Source of the DNA: Chloroflexota bacterium
GTDB lineage: Bacteria; Chloroflexota; Anaerolineae; Ardenticatenales; Ardenticatenaceae
Assembly: GCA_003520455.1 (NCBI GenBank)
Contig: DOUV01000865.1
Location: 1-8,996, forward strand
Length of the DNA stretch: 8,996 bases
Reading direction: 5' to 3'
A program made the translations under genes and the position numbers. The notes beneath the pieces are model-generated. The model was not told the DNA's origin. It worked only from the letters and a program-made list of their open reading frames with translations, and did not search any database. Of this stretch, positions 1-6,633 are shown in pieces; position 1 is the first letter of the stretch; every line of letters starts with the position of its first letter.

Positions 1-841
1 ACGGCATGAGTTGTTTGGCCCGTCCGAACCGGGTGGCCTGGCCGGCGGCGAGGACCACGCCCGCCGTGCGGCCGTACACCCGCAACCCGGCATCGGCTGC
101 GCGAACCGCGCCGACGACAACCTCGTCAATCGCCGGTGACTGCAGGAGCAGACGCGCGATCGCGATCGCGCCGTCCAGGTTCAGATCGGCTTTATTGACC
201 AGCGGAACCACGCGCGCTGCGGCCGGTCGCCCCTTGAAGCCTCCTTGCGGGTGAGTAAGGACCGCTGCCACCAGTTCCGGGGTGACGGAGGTGCCCAGGG
301 GGGTGCCCGTCAGGGACGCGATCACGTCGGCCCGATGCACGGATTCCTCGTCCAGCGGGTGCCCGAGCACGTCAGCCCCGACGACCGGGACAAGATGGGT
401 GGTGCTCGACGGAACCACCGGCTCGTAGGCAGCGGGCGCCTTGAACGGGCGCATCCGGCTGCCATCGGCCTCGACGAGCACGGCGTCTACATCTGGGCGG
501 CCAGCCAGGCGATCGACCTCGGCCGGATCAAGGCCGGTGGCCTTGCCGCACCCGTCGCTGCTCCCCGTAACCAGGACCTGACCACGCTCTGCGAGGAGGT
601 CACCCAGCTGGTCAAGTGCGCCCTGGCCGAGCCAGGCCGGGCTGAGCCGGATCTGAGCTTCGAAGATCCGCGTCGTGGTGGTCACGACGACGCGGTGGCC
701 GGTGGCGGCGAGCTCGTGCGCCAGGCGAAACATGGCGGAACTCTTCCCGCCAGCGCCCACGAAGGCAACGACCGGGCAACTCGACGCTTCGAGGCGAAGG
801 GCGCAACGCAAGTCAATCTGGGGGGTTTTCTTATTCTGCAT
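1..841 (-). CDS. YqeC-like NTPase fused to MocA-like Mo-cofactor nucleotidyltransferase (partial, runs off left edge)
   Basis: Reading the minus strand from the ATG at 841-839 gives 280 codons without a stop, leaving the window in frame. Residues 24-34 form a hydrophobic strand plus a P-loop-like GAGGKS (29-34), followed by a strand and TTTTR (54-58). Residues 121-136 read VLVEADGSRMRPFKAP, the typical block of the YqeC family (named as a putative selenium-dependent hydroxylase accessory protein). After about residue 260 a second domain begins with VVLAAGQATRFGRAKQ, the N-terminal nucleotide-binding signature (LAAGxSxRxGxxK) of MobA/MocA nucleotidyltransferases, which attach CMP or GMP to molybdopterin. 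The product is therefore probably a cytosolic maturation factor for molybdenum hydroxylases such as xanthine or CO dehydrogenase. The ATG has no Shine-Dalgarno, which fits the leaderless promoter just upstream. Most of the MocA domain lies outside the window. Family assignment is strong; the exact role of the fusion is inference. Confidence 0.85.
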   Translation of the reverse strand, partial: MQNKKTPQIDLRCALRLEASSCPVVAFVGAGGKSSAMFRLAHELAATGHRVVVTTTTRIFEAQIRLSPAWLGQGALDQLGDLLAERGQVLVTGSSDGCGKATGLDPAEVDRLAGRPDVDAVLVEADGSRMRPFKAPAAYEPVVPSSTTHLVPVVGADVLGHPLDEESVHRADVIASLTGTPLGTSVTPELVAAVLTHPQGGFKGRPAAARVVPLVNKADLNLDGAIAIARLLLQSPAIDEVVVGAVRAADAGLRVYGRTAGVVLAAGQATRFGRAKQLMP

Positions 842-849
842 GGTGTGGC

Positions 850-878
850 ACTGTAGGTCGCTCGCGGGCCGTTGTCAA
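850..878 (-). promoter_or_regulatory. sigma70-like promoter of the yqeC-mocA gene (leaderless)
   Basis: On the minus strand a perfect -35 TTGACA (878-873) and a -10 TACAGT (855-850) are separated by 17 bases. The expected transcription start is about position 843, only about two bases from the ATG at 841, so the message would be essentially leaderless. No Shine-Dalgarno is seen before that ATG, which agrees. Assignment rests on sequence match only. Confidence 0.6.
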
Positions 879-917
879 CTTGATGAGACCAGGCGGGGCT
901 GGTACAGGCTAGACAAC
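871..917. promoter_or_regulatory. possible shared operator between divergent promoters
   Basis: The two -35 regions are mirror images: GTTGTC (871-876) and GACAAC (912-917). Almost exactly midway sits a second inverted repeat, ACCAG (888-892), six bases GCGGGG, CTGGT (899-903). A regulator bound at the centre could act on both promoters. The arms are short and could be chance in GC-rich DNA. Confidence 0.25.
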
Positions 918-937
918 GCGAGTCGTTGTGCTACAAT
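910..937 (+). promoter_or_regulatory. sigma70-like promoter of plsY
   Basis: A -35 TAGACA (910-915, five of six consensus bases) and a -10 TACAAT (932-937, five of six) are separated by 16 bases. The expected start near 944 gives a leader of about 59 bases to the plsY ATG at 1003. The same TACAAT -10 recurs upstream of glpA. Confidence 0.55.
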
Positions 938-1002
938 CGGCTCCTTAAGATCGACGGACTCCCACCCCGTTCGCGTGCCGGTTTTCAAGGGGAGCGGACC
1001 TC

Positions 1003-1629
1003 ATGGATAGAATCACCTTCGCCCCAATCGTCGCTATCCTCCTCGGCTATCTTATCGGCTCCATTCCCGTGGGGCTGGTCGTTGGACGTATCCGCGGTGT
1101 TGATCCGCGCATGGTCGGGAGCGGCCGCACGGGAGGGACGAACGTCTACCGGGCGGCCGGTCCAGCCGCCGGCATCATCACGGCGGTCCTGGATACCCTG
1201 AAAGGCGCCGTCGCCGTCGCGCTCGTGAGAATCCTCTTCCCCGGTGTCCCGTTGGCGGCGGCGCTGGCCGCATTAGCTGCGGTTGTAGGCCACAACTGGT
1301 CCCTCTTCCTGCGCTTCAGGGGCGGCGCCGGAACCATGACCAACCTCGGCAATCTTCTGATTCTCTTCTGGCCGATCTTCGTTATCGCCGGCCTGCTCGG
1401 CCTCGCGACCCTCTACTTCTCGCGCATGTCTTCGCTCGCCTCGCTTGTGGTTGCGTGGGGCGCCGCGGTGCTCTTTATCCTCTTCGCGCTCTTGGGAAGC
1501 GCGCCGCCGGCCTTCATCGTCTATGGTATCGGGCAAGCGTTGCTGATCACCTGGTCGCTTCGCCCCAACATCCGGCGTATTCGAGCAGGGACCGAGCGCC
1601 GGGTCGGCGAACATGGCGCCGGGCACTGA
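1003..1629 (+). CDS. plsY: glycerol-3-phosphate acyltransferase PlsY (membrane)
   Basis: A 208-residue protein, the usual PlsY length. PlsY transfers an acyl group from acyl-phosphate to G3P to make lysophosphatidic acid, the first step of phospholipid synthesis, in the cytoplasmic membrane. Several hydrophobic segments are visible (about residues 7-29, 53-75, 80-95, 118-138, 143-180). Family motif 1 appears as GSGRTGGTN (39-47), motif 2 as GHNWSLFLRFRGGAG (96-110), and the C-terminus has the family-like NIRRIRAGTERRVG. Two differences stand out: motif 1 usually reads GSGNxGxTN, and motif 2 usually has Lys in GGKG where this protein has Ala109. It may be a divergent or secondary PlsY paralogue. 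The start is supported by AGGGGAG at 988-994, eight bases before the ATG. The nearby glycerol genes supply its substrate. Confidence 0.85.
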   Translation: MDRITFAPIVAILLGYLIGSIPVGLVVGRIRGVDPRMVGSGRTGGTNVYRAAGPAAGIITAVLDTLKGAVAVALVRILFPGVPLAAALAALAAVVGHNWSLFLRFRGGAGTMTNLGNLLILFWPIFVIAGLLGLATLYFSRMSSLASLVVAWGAAVLFILFALLGSAPPAFIVYGIGQALLITWSLRPNIRRIRAGTERRVGEHGAGH

Positions 1630-1630
1630 T

Positions 1631-1654
1631 CCGCCCGGCCTCTTTTGAGGGCGG
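1631..1654 (+). terminator. weak terminator-like hairpin after plsY
   Basis: CCGCCC (1631-1636) can pair with GGGCGG (1649-1654), and inside the loop CCTC (1639-1642) can alternatively pair with GAGG (1647-1650) around TTTT. It begins directly after the plsY stop. No run of T follows, so intrinsic termination is uncertain. Confidence 0.3.
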
Positions 1655-1814
1655 GCGAATGCTTCATTGTCCAGGCGCGATGCACCTGTGTCCCTTGGGA
1701 GGACGCACGCGGCGGTGTCAAATGGCCTTCTGCAGCCCCACAGACCATGCCGAAGGCGCGTCGCTCCTCGCTCGCCCGGCTTTCGAGTCGCCCTGAAAGA
1801 GGTCGGTAGGGTGC

Positions 1815-1843
1815 TTGACAGTTCCGAGCATCATTGTTAAAGT
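1815..1843 (+). promoter_or_regulatory. candidate promoter of the glpF operon
   Basis: A perfect -35 TTGACA (1815-1820), a 17-base spacer and a -10-like TAAAGT (1838-1843, four of six) lie in a locally AT-rich stretch. If used, transcription would start near 1850 and the glpF leader would be over 600 bases. A second TTGACA at 1857-1862 has no matching -10. Confidence 0.45.
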
Positions 1844-1906
1844 GATTAGGCGTTTGTTGACATCTCCTTCGAAAACACAACTGTTTGTCAGGCGGTAGCT
1901 GGGACC

Positions 1907-1954
1907 TTGCGCCGGGAGGCTGGTCGTACGAGACCAGAACTGGTCGCGGCGCAG
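1907..1954 (+). other. two-tier hairpin in the glpF leader region
   Basis: TGCGCCG (1908-1914) pairs perfectly with CGGCGCA (1947-1953), extended by a G-U pair. Inside, CTGGTC (1920-1925) pairs with GACCAG (1932-1937). A second copy of CTGGTC at 1940-1945 could compete for the same partner. Arms are short, so the structure is tentative. Confidence 0.3.
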
Positions 1955-1995
1955 TATGGTCTTTGCCGCACCTTCACAAGTTTCCACAACAGCCC

Positions 1996-2081
1996 CTCAG
2001 CTCCCTCCTTTCTCGAAGGCAGGGAGCGAGCCAGGAGCAGGAGAAAGGGGCGGCACCCGGTTGCGCCTGGCGCTCGCTCTC
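1996..2081 (+). other. pair of mutually exclusive stems in the glpF leader region
   Basis: Stem A: GCTCCCTCCTT (2000-2010) pairs with AAGG and AGGGAGC (2016-2027) with one bulged C and loop TCTCG; CTC/GAG can extend it to 1996-2030. Stem B: GAGCGAGCCAGG (2024-2035) pairs with CCTGG and CTCGCTC (2066-2079) with a two-base bulge, extendable to 2022-2081. Both need bases 2022-2030, so only one can form at a time, the arrangement typical of attenuators and riboswitch expression platforms. No U-tract follows stem B. Function is inference. Confidence 0.4.
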
Positions 2082-2120
2082 CCGACATCCAATGCCCTTT
2101 CATCTAAACATAATAGTATC

Positions 2121-2154
2121 CTGATCGTAGGCGATCAGTTCAACGAAATTGAAC
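2121..2154. repeat. two adjacent inverted repeats (operator-like)
   Basis: CTGATCG-TAGG-CGATCAG (2121-2138) is a perfect 7-bp inverted repeat. It shares its last base with GTTCAA-CGAAA-TTGAAC (2138-2154), a perfect 6-bp inverted repeat. A -10-like CATAAT/TAGTAT lies just before them (2109-2119) but has no clear -35. The pair resembles a binding site for a dimeric regulator of the glycerol genes; no regulator is encoded here. Confidence 0.35.
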
Positions 2155-2478
2155 CCTGACAACCGTCATGTGACTGAAAAGACAATGGTAATGGGCCGGT
2201 CCGGCTCTTGGAAGTACTATGCAGCGAGCGGATGGACCCAGCCGGGCGAGTCTTGACCGGAGTCTCAAGCGGAGGCTCCGTGATCGGATCCGTACGCTCT
2301 GCTCACTGTGGAGCGTTTCCGGCGCCTTCATCCTCAGATAGCGAAGAGTACCGGACGGCCTTTGGCCCACTATCGAAACGATTCCTTCGGATGAAAGGAG
2401 GTCCTATCGAATCCAGCCGCCGGTTTTGCCCTCCTGATTCGTCGTTATCTATACCCGCAAGTACCTCGGAGGCACACA

Positions 2479-3216
2479 ATGCAAAACTTCTTGGGCGAAC
2501 TTCTGGGAACGATGTTTCTGATCATCCTCGGCGATGGCGTCGTCGCCGGTGTGCTCCTGGCCCGATCCAAGGCCGAGAACTCAGGCTGGATTGTCATCAC
2601 GACGGGCTGGGCGTTGGCGGTGATGGTCGGCGTCTTCGTGGCCATCTCGGCCGGGTCATCCCCCGCTCACATCAACCCGGCTGTGACCGTCGCCAGTCTC
2701 TTCGTGCCCGGCTCCGGTATCACCATCCCAATCGCCATTGCCATGATCATCGCCCAGTTCATCGGCGCCTTCCTGGGCGGTGTGATCGTCTACCTGGCAT
2801 ATCTTCCCCACTGGGCTGTCACCGCTGATCCCGGCCTGAAACTGGCAGTCTTCTCCACTGGTCCGGCGATCCGCAATACGTCGACCAATTTGATCACCGA
2901 GATTATCGGTACCTTCGTCCTGGTGGCGGGAGTAGGCGCTATCTTCGGACGAGGGTTGGGTCCAACGCCGGCCTCCAACCTCGGTCCCTTCCTGGTGGGA
3001 GCGCTGGTCTGGGGCATCGGTCTCTCGCTGGGCGGCCCCACCGGCTACGCCATCAACCCGGCCCGTGACCTGGGCCCGCGGATCGCGCACGCGGTGCTGC
3101 CGATTGCCGGGAAGGGCCGCTCCGACTGGGACTATAGCTGGATCCCTGTCGTTGGCCCGGTGATCGGTGGTATCATTGGTGGTCTTCTGTGGGCGTTGGT
3201 CTTCGCCGTACGATGA
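2479..3216 (+). CDS. glpF: glycerol uptake facilitator (aquaglyceroporin GlpF)
   Basis: A 245-residue membrane protein of the MIP family that passively conducts glycerol across the cytoplasmic membrane. Six hydrophobic helices are visible, with the two pore half-helix motifs HINPAVT (Asn66-Pro67-Ala68) and AINPARD (Asn193-Pro194-Ala195). The NPARD form with Asp197 after Arg196 is typical of glycerol channels rather than pure water channels. By position, Trp44, Tyr190 and Arg196 correspond to the Trp, Phe and Arg of the E. coli GlpF selectivity filter; Tyr for Phe is a mild change. The start is fixed by CGGAGG (2467-2472), six bases before the ATG. It is the first gene of a run continuing to dhaK after 42 bases, which suggests co-transcription with the kinases that trap glycerol. 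Confidence 0.93.
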   Translation: MQNFLGELLGTMFLIILGDGVVAGVLLARSKAENSGWIVITTGWALAVMVGVFVAISAGSSPAHINPAVTVASLFVPGSGITIPIAIAMIIAQFIGAFLGGVIVYLAYLPHWAVTADPGLKLAVFSTGPAIRNTSTNLITEIIGTFVLVAGVGAIFGRGLGPTPASNLGPFLVGALVWGIGLSLGGPTGYAINPARDLGPRIAHAVLPIAGKGRSDWDYSWIPVVGPVIGGIIGGLLWALVFAVR

Positions 3217-3258
3217 GAGGACGGCCGGCGTCCACCAATAGGAGAAAGGGGACGTACC

Positions 3259-4260
3259 GTGAAAAAACTGATCAATGAGCCCCAAAACGTGGTGGAGGAG
3301 GCTCTGGCGGGAATGGCCGCGGCGCATCCTGAGCTGATCCGGGTGCACTTCGACCCGAACTACATCGTCCGGGCCGATGCGCCCATTCAAGGGAAGGTCG
3401 GCATCGTGTCGGGCGGTGGCAGTGGGCACGAGCCGATGCACGGTGGCTTTGTGGGGCGCGGCATGCTCGACGCCGCCTGTCCCGGCGCTGTCTTCACCTC
3501 ACCAACGCCTGACCAGATGCTGGAGGCCACCAAAGCCGTGAACGGCGGCGCGGGCGTGCTGCACATCGTCAAGAACTACACCGGCGACGTGATGAACTTC
3601 GAGATGTCCGCCGAGTTGGCCCAGGGCGAAGGCATCGAGGTCGCCTCGGTGGTCATCAACGACGACGTCGCCGTCCAGGACAGCCTCTACACCGCCGGCC
3701 GCCGTGGGGTGGGCGGAACGGTACTGGCGGAGAAAATCTGCGGCGCGGCGGCCGAGAAGGGCCATGACCTGCAGCGCGTCGCGGATCTCTGCCGGCGGGT
3801 CAATGCCAACGTCCGCAGCATGGGCATGGCCTTGACTTCCTGTACCGTGCCCCACGTCGGCCACCCGACCTTCGAGCTCGGTGAGAACGAGATGGAGATC
3901 GGCATCGGAATTCATGGCGAGCCGGGCCGTCAGCGCCTGCCGCTGGAGCCCGCCGACCAGATCGTCGAGCGCCTGGTGACGCCGATTCTCGAAGACCTGC
4001 CCTTCAACAGCGGCGACGAGGTCCTCGCCTTCGTCAACGGCATGGGCGGCACCCCCCAGATCGAGCTCTACGTCGTGTATCGCAAGGTTCACCAGATGCT
4101 CACCGAACGGGGCATCAAAATTGCTCGCAACCTGATCGGTAGCTACATTACCTCCCTCGAGATGGCCGGGACATCGATCACCCTCCTCCGGCTCGACGAT
4201 GAGATGAAGGCGCTGTGGGACGATCCGGTGGTCACCCCAGGGTTGCGCTGGGGTGCCTAG
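3259..4260 (+). CDS. dhaK: dihydroxyacetone kinase, substrate-binding subunit DhaK
   Basis: A 333-residue cytosolic protein matching DhaK in length and motifs. It holds dihydroxyacetone covalently while DhaL delivers phosphate, giving dihydroxyacetone phosphate. The glycine-rich [19 protein letters not shown] lies near residues 48-66, and the catalytic histidine that forms the hemiaminal with the substrate is in IGIHGEPG (His219). [24 protein letters not shown] and the NDDVAV segment are also typical. It starts with GTG; AAAGGGG (3245-3251) lies seven bases upstream. DhaL is not fused, so this is the split arrangement used with a phosphotransferase donor (DhaM) rather than the single-chain ATP-dependent enzyme. 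It sits between glpF and dhaL, with an unusual 129-base gap and a large palindrome before dhaL. Confidence 0.95.
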   Translation: MKKLINEPQNVVEEALAGMAAAHPELIRVHFDPNYIVRADAPIQGKVGIVSGGGSGHEPMHGGFVGRGMLDAACPGAVFTSPTPDQMLEATKAVNGGAGVLHIVKNYTGDVMNFEMSAELAQGEGIEVASVVINDDVAVQDSLYTAGRRGVGGTVLAEKICGAAAEKGHDLQRVADLCRRVNANVRSMGMALTSCTVPHVGHPTFELGENEMEIGIGIHGEPGRQRLPLEPADQIVERLVTPILEDLPFNSGDEVLAFVNGMGGTPQIELYVVYRKVHQMLTERGIKIARNLIGSYITSLEMAGTSITLLRLDDEMKALWDDPVVTPGLRWGA

Positions 4261-4277
4261 CGCAACGATCAGGGAGT

Positions 4278-4313
4278 CAGACTTCCGAAGTCTCGGGAGA
4301 CTTCGGAAGTCTG
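4278..4313. repeat. nested palindrome between dhaK and dhaL
   Basis: Bases 4278-4294 are the exact reverse complement of 4297-4313, a 17-bp perfect inverted repeat with two central bases. Each arm is also a palindrome: AGACTTC-c-GAAGTCT (4279-4293) and AGACTTC-g-GAAGTCT (4298-4312). The element is thus four alternating 7-mers, able to form one long hairpin or two small ones. No U-tract follows. It could be a dispersed intergenic repeat, a tandem operator or an mRNA-stabilising hairpin. Confidence 0.9.
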
Positions 4314-4389
4314 CGACCACGTGTCCACGGCAACGACTTGACCGATGGTCTGGCAACGTCTCTGGAGTGCCCCTGGATAGAGGAAAGCC

Positions 4390-5025
4390 ATGGCAACAAC
4401 GACTGCTGATACGATTCGCTTTGTCGAGGCGGCTGCCGCCACGATCGCCGAAAATAGTGCCTATCTCACTCGACTCGACGCCGCCATCGGCGACGCCGAC
4501 CATGGAGCCAATATGGAGCGCGGCTTTCGAGCCGTTCTCGAGAAGCTCCCGGGGGTTGCCGAGAAGACGCCCGCCGACGTGCTCAAGCTGGTCGGCATGA
4601 CGCTGGTGGCCAGGGTCGGAGGTGCAGGCGGCCCGCTCTACGGCACCGCCTTCATGCAGGCGGGGATGGCTGTCCAGGGCAAAGGGACGCTCGATCCTGC
4701 CGACGTGGGCGCCGCCCTCGCGGCGGCGCTGAAGGGCGTTGTGAACCGTGGCAAGGCTGAGGTCGGCGACAAAACCATGGTGGACGCATTGACCCCGGCG
4801 GTTGCAGCCGCCCAGGCGGCCCTCGAGCAGGGCGATGACCTCGCTACGATCCTGGGAAAGGCGGCCGAGGCGGCCCGCTCCGGAATGGAGAGTACCATCC
4901 CACTCGTGGCTCGCAAGGGTCGTGCCAGTTACCTGGGAGAACGTAGCGCCGGTCACCAGGATCCCGGGGCGACCTCCAGCTATCTCCTGCTCAAAACGCT
5001 GGCGGCGGTCGCCGCCAGCACGTAA
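4390..5025 (+). CDS. dhaL: dihydroxyacetone kinase, nucleotide-binding subunit DhaL
   Basis: A 211-residue cytosolic protein that carries the tightly bound ADP/ATP and passes phosphate to dihydroxyacetone on DhaK. The magnesium-nucleotide motif reads LDAAIGDADHG, with Asp30, Asp35 and Asp37 at the same positions as the three metal-binding aspartates of E. coli DhaL. The nucleotide-contact loop VGGAGGPLYGTAF, KTMVDAL and the C-terminal GRASYLGERSAGHQDPGA are all typical of the family. Length is normal. The ATG is preceded by AGAGGAAA about three to ten bases upstream. In the split system ADP on DhaL is rephosphorylated by DhaM, which is not found in this window; glpK follows after 72 bases instead. 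Confidence 0.95.
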   Translation: MATTTADTIRFVEAAAATIAENSAYLTRLDAAIGDADHGANMERGFRAVLEKLPGVAEKTPADVLKLVGMTLVARVGGAGGPLYGTAFMQAGMAVQGKGTLDPADVGAALAAALKGVVNRGKAEVGDKTMVDALTPAVAAAQAALEQGDDLATILGKAAEAARSGMESTIPLVARKGRASYLGERSAGHQDPGATSSYLLLKTLAAVAAST

Positions 5026-5044
5026 TTTCCGACCCAACGACCAG

Positions 5045-5068
5045 GCCGCCGCCCACCTGGGCGGCGGC
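5045..5068 (+). other. GC-rich hairpin between dhaL and glpK
   Basis: GCCGCCGCCC (5045-5054) pairs perfectly with GGGCGGCGGC (5059-5068) around loop ACCT. It is followed by a C-run rather than U, so it is not a classic terminator. It leaves the glpK Shine-Dalgarno free and may set the relative mRNA stability of dhaKL and glpK. Confidence 0.6.
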
Positions 5069-5097
5069 TCCCCCCCAGCTCAGGAAGGAGTATTTCA

Positions 5098-6618
5098 ATG
5101 GCGAAGTACGTGGGTGCCGTCGACCAGGGAACGACCAGTACCCGGTTCATGATTTTCGATCACGGTGGCAACGTGATCGGGGTCCATCAACTCGAACACG
5201 AGCAGATCTACCCGCAGCCTGGTTGGGTCGAGCACGACCCGATGGAGATCTGGGAGCGAACCCGAACCGTGATCCAGGGGGCGATGCAGCGCGCCGGCAT
5301 CACCGCCAGCGATCTCGCGGCGGTTGGTGTGACCAATCAGCGCGAAACCACCGTGGTTTGGGACAAGAATACCAGTCGCCCATATTACAATGCCATCGTA
5401 TGGCAGGATCTCCGCACCGACCGTATCGTCAATCGTCTGGAACGGGAGGGCAAGGGCGACGTTATCCGCCAAAAGGCTGGCCTCCCCCCGGCCACCTACT
5501 TCTCGGGCGGCAAGATCCAATGGATTCTGGAGAATGTCGACGGTGTGCGCGCGGCCGCCGAGCGCGGCGAGGCCATCTTCGGCAACATTGATACCTGGGT
5601 CATCTGGAATCTGACCGGTGGCCCGAACGGCGGCGCCCATGTCACCGACGTGACCAATGCCAGCCGCACGATGCTCATGAACCTCAAGACCCTCGATTGG
5701 GATGACGAGCTCATCAGCTTCTTCGGCATCCCGAAGGCGATGCTCCCCCAGATTCGCCCCTCGAGCGATCCCAACTTCTACGGCACGACCGAGGCCAGCG
5801 GCCCCTTCGGCGCGGCGCTCCCGGTCTGCGGTGACCTCGGCGACCAGCAGGCCGCGACGGTCGGCCAGGTAGCCTTCAATCCGGGCGAGGCGAAGAACAC
5901 CTATGGCACCGGCAACTTCATGTTGCTCAACACCGGGACCGAGATCGTCCCTTCGAAGAGCGGCCTGCTGACCACCGTCTGCTACAAGATAGGGGACGAT
6001 GCGGCCGTGTATGCGCTCGAGGGCTCGATCGCGATCACCGGTGCCGCGGTGCAGTGGCTGCGCGATAACCTGGGCCTCATCACGTCGGCCGCCGAGATCG
6101 AAGCGCTGGCCAACACCGTCCAGGACAGCGGCGGCATCTATTTCGTACCGGCCTTCTCGGGCCTCTTCGCCCCCTACTGGCGCAACGATGCGCGCGGGGC
6201 GATCGTCGGCCTGACCCGCTACATCAACCGAGGCCACGTCGCCCGGGCCACCCTCGAATCCATCTGCTACCAGACCAAAGAGGTTCTGGATGCGATGGTG
6301 AAGGACTCCGGCGTCGACCTCGACGTCCTCAAGGTCGACGGCGGCGCGACTGCCAATGACACCCTCATGCAGCTCCAGGCCGACATCCTCGGCGTGCCCG
6401 TCGTGCGGCCGGTCGTGGCCGAGACAACCAGCCTGGGGGCGGTCTATGCGGCCGGCCTCGCGACCGATTTCTGGAACAACCTCCAGGATACCGTCCAGAA
6501 TTGGCAGGTGGACAAGCGTTGGGAGCCCCAGTGGGCCGAGGAGCAACGCCAGGAGGGCTACGCCGGCTGGAAGAAGGCCGTCGAGCGTACCTTCAACTGG
6601 GTTGAGGTCGGCGAGTAG
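5098..6618 (+). CDS. glpK: glycerol kinase GlpK
   Basis: A 506-residue FGGY-family kinase that makes G3P from glycerol and ATP in the cytosol. The N-terminal phosphate-binding segment [11 protein letters not shown] (6-16), the conserved [10 protein letters not shown] and NAIVWQD blocks, the catalytic-base Asp249 in GDQQAA, YGTGNF, and the C-terminal [15 protein letters not shown] are all present. Length is typical. AGGAAGGAG (5082-5090) lies seven bases before the ATG, one of the best ribosome sites in the window. Aligning back from DQQAA, the histidine phosphorylated by HPr in Gram-positive enzymes is replaced by Gly235, and the fructose-bisphosphate-binding Arg of the E. coli enzyme by Ala240, so those two known controls are probably absent (inference from hand alignment). 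It ends the glpF-dhaK-dhaL-glpK run. Confidence 0.96.
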   Translation: MAKYVGAVDQGTTSTRFMIFDHGGNVIGVHQLEHEQIYPQPGWVEHDPMEIWERTRTVIQGAMQRAGITASDLAAVGVTNQRETTVVWDKNTSRPYYNAIVWQDLRTDRIVNRLEREGKGDVIRQKAGLPPATYFSGGKIQWILENVDGVRAAAERGEAIFGNIDTWVIWNLTGGPNGGAHVTDVTNASRTMLMNLKTLDWDDELISFFGIPKAMLPQIRPSSDPNFYGTTEASGPFGAALPVCGDLGDQQAATVGQVAFNPGEAKNTYGTGNFMLLNTGTEIVPSKSGLLTTVCYKIGDDAAVYALEGSIAITGAAVQWLRDNLGLITSAAEIEALANTVQDSGGIYFVPAFSGLFAPYWRNDARGAIVGLTRYINRGHVARATLESICYQTKEVLDAMVKDSGVDLDVLKVDGGATANDTLMQLQADILGVPVVRPVVAETTSLGAVYAAGLATDFWNNLQDTVQNWQVDKRWEPQWAEEQRQEGYAGWKKAVERTFNWVEVGE

Positions 6619-6633
6619 GAACGGGCCGTCATC

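Larger units (their letters stand above)
1655..2478 (+). other. long intergenic region, no convincing gene; probable regulatory leader of glpF
   Basis: Open frames here are short on both strands, lack good ribosome binding sites and show no recognisable family motifs. The stretch from about 1815 to 2180 is more AT-rich in patches than the flanking genes. It holds a good promoter, hairpins and inverted repeats, listed separately. An orphan strong Shine-Dalgarno, AAAGGAGGT, lies at 2394-2402 with no usable start codon after it. Two small palindromes, GCCGG-t-CCGGC (2195-2205) and CGGAG-g-CTCCG (2270-2280), lie between the leader structures and glpF. Confidence 0.55.

Noticed and set aside
245..1010. 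Plus-strand open frames opposite the yqeC-mocA gene (for example 245-856)
   Set aside because: They have no recognisable motifs, while the minus strand frame carries clear YqeC and MocA signatures; these are shadows.
1755..1795. tRNA-like TTTCGAGTC segment
   Set aside because: The flanking bases do not form a T-arm or an acceptor stem.
2045..2067. A T-box-like string (GGGGCGGCACCCGG) in the glpF leader
   Set aside because: It lacks the UGGN needed to pair with tRNA (C replaces U), has an extra base relative to the consensus, and the downstream gene is not amino acid related.
1521..2124. Open frames on both strands between plsY and glpF (for example 1521-1880 and 1718-1987 minus, 1885-2124 plus)
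   Set aside because: Composition is not protein-like, codon third positions do not follow the genome's G/C preference, and no good ribosome sites or families are recognised.
2426..2455. Promoter-like TTGCCC and TATACC close to glpF
   Set aside because: Only four of six matches in each box at 18-base spacing; too weak to list.
3499..5037. Long minus-strand open frame of 512 codons opposite dhaK and dhaL
   Set aside because: It is antisense to two unmistakable DhaK/DhaL genes and spans their gap; long antisense frames are expected in GC-rich codon patterns.
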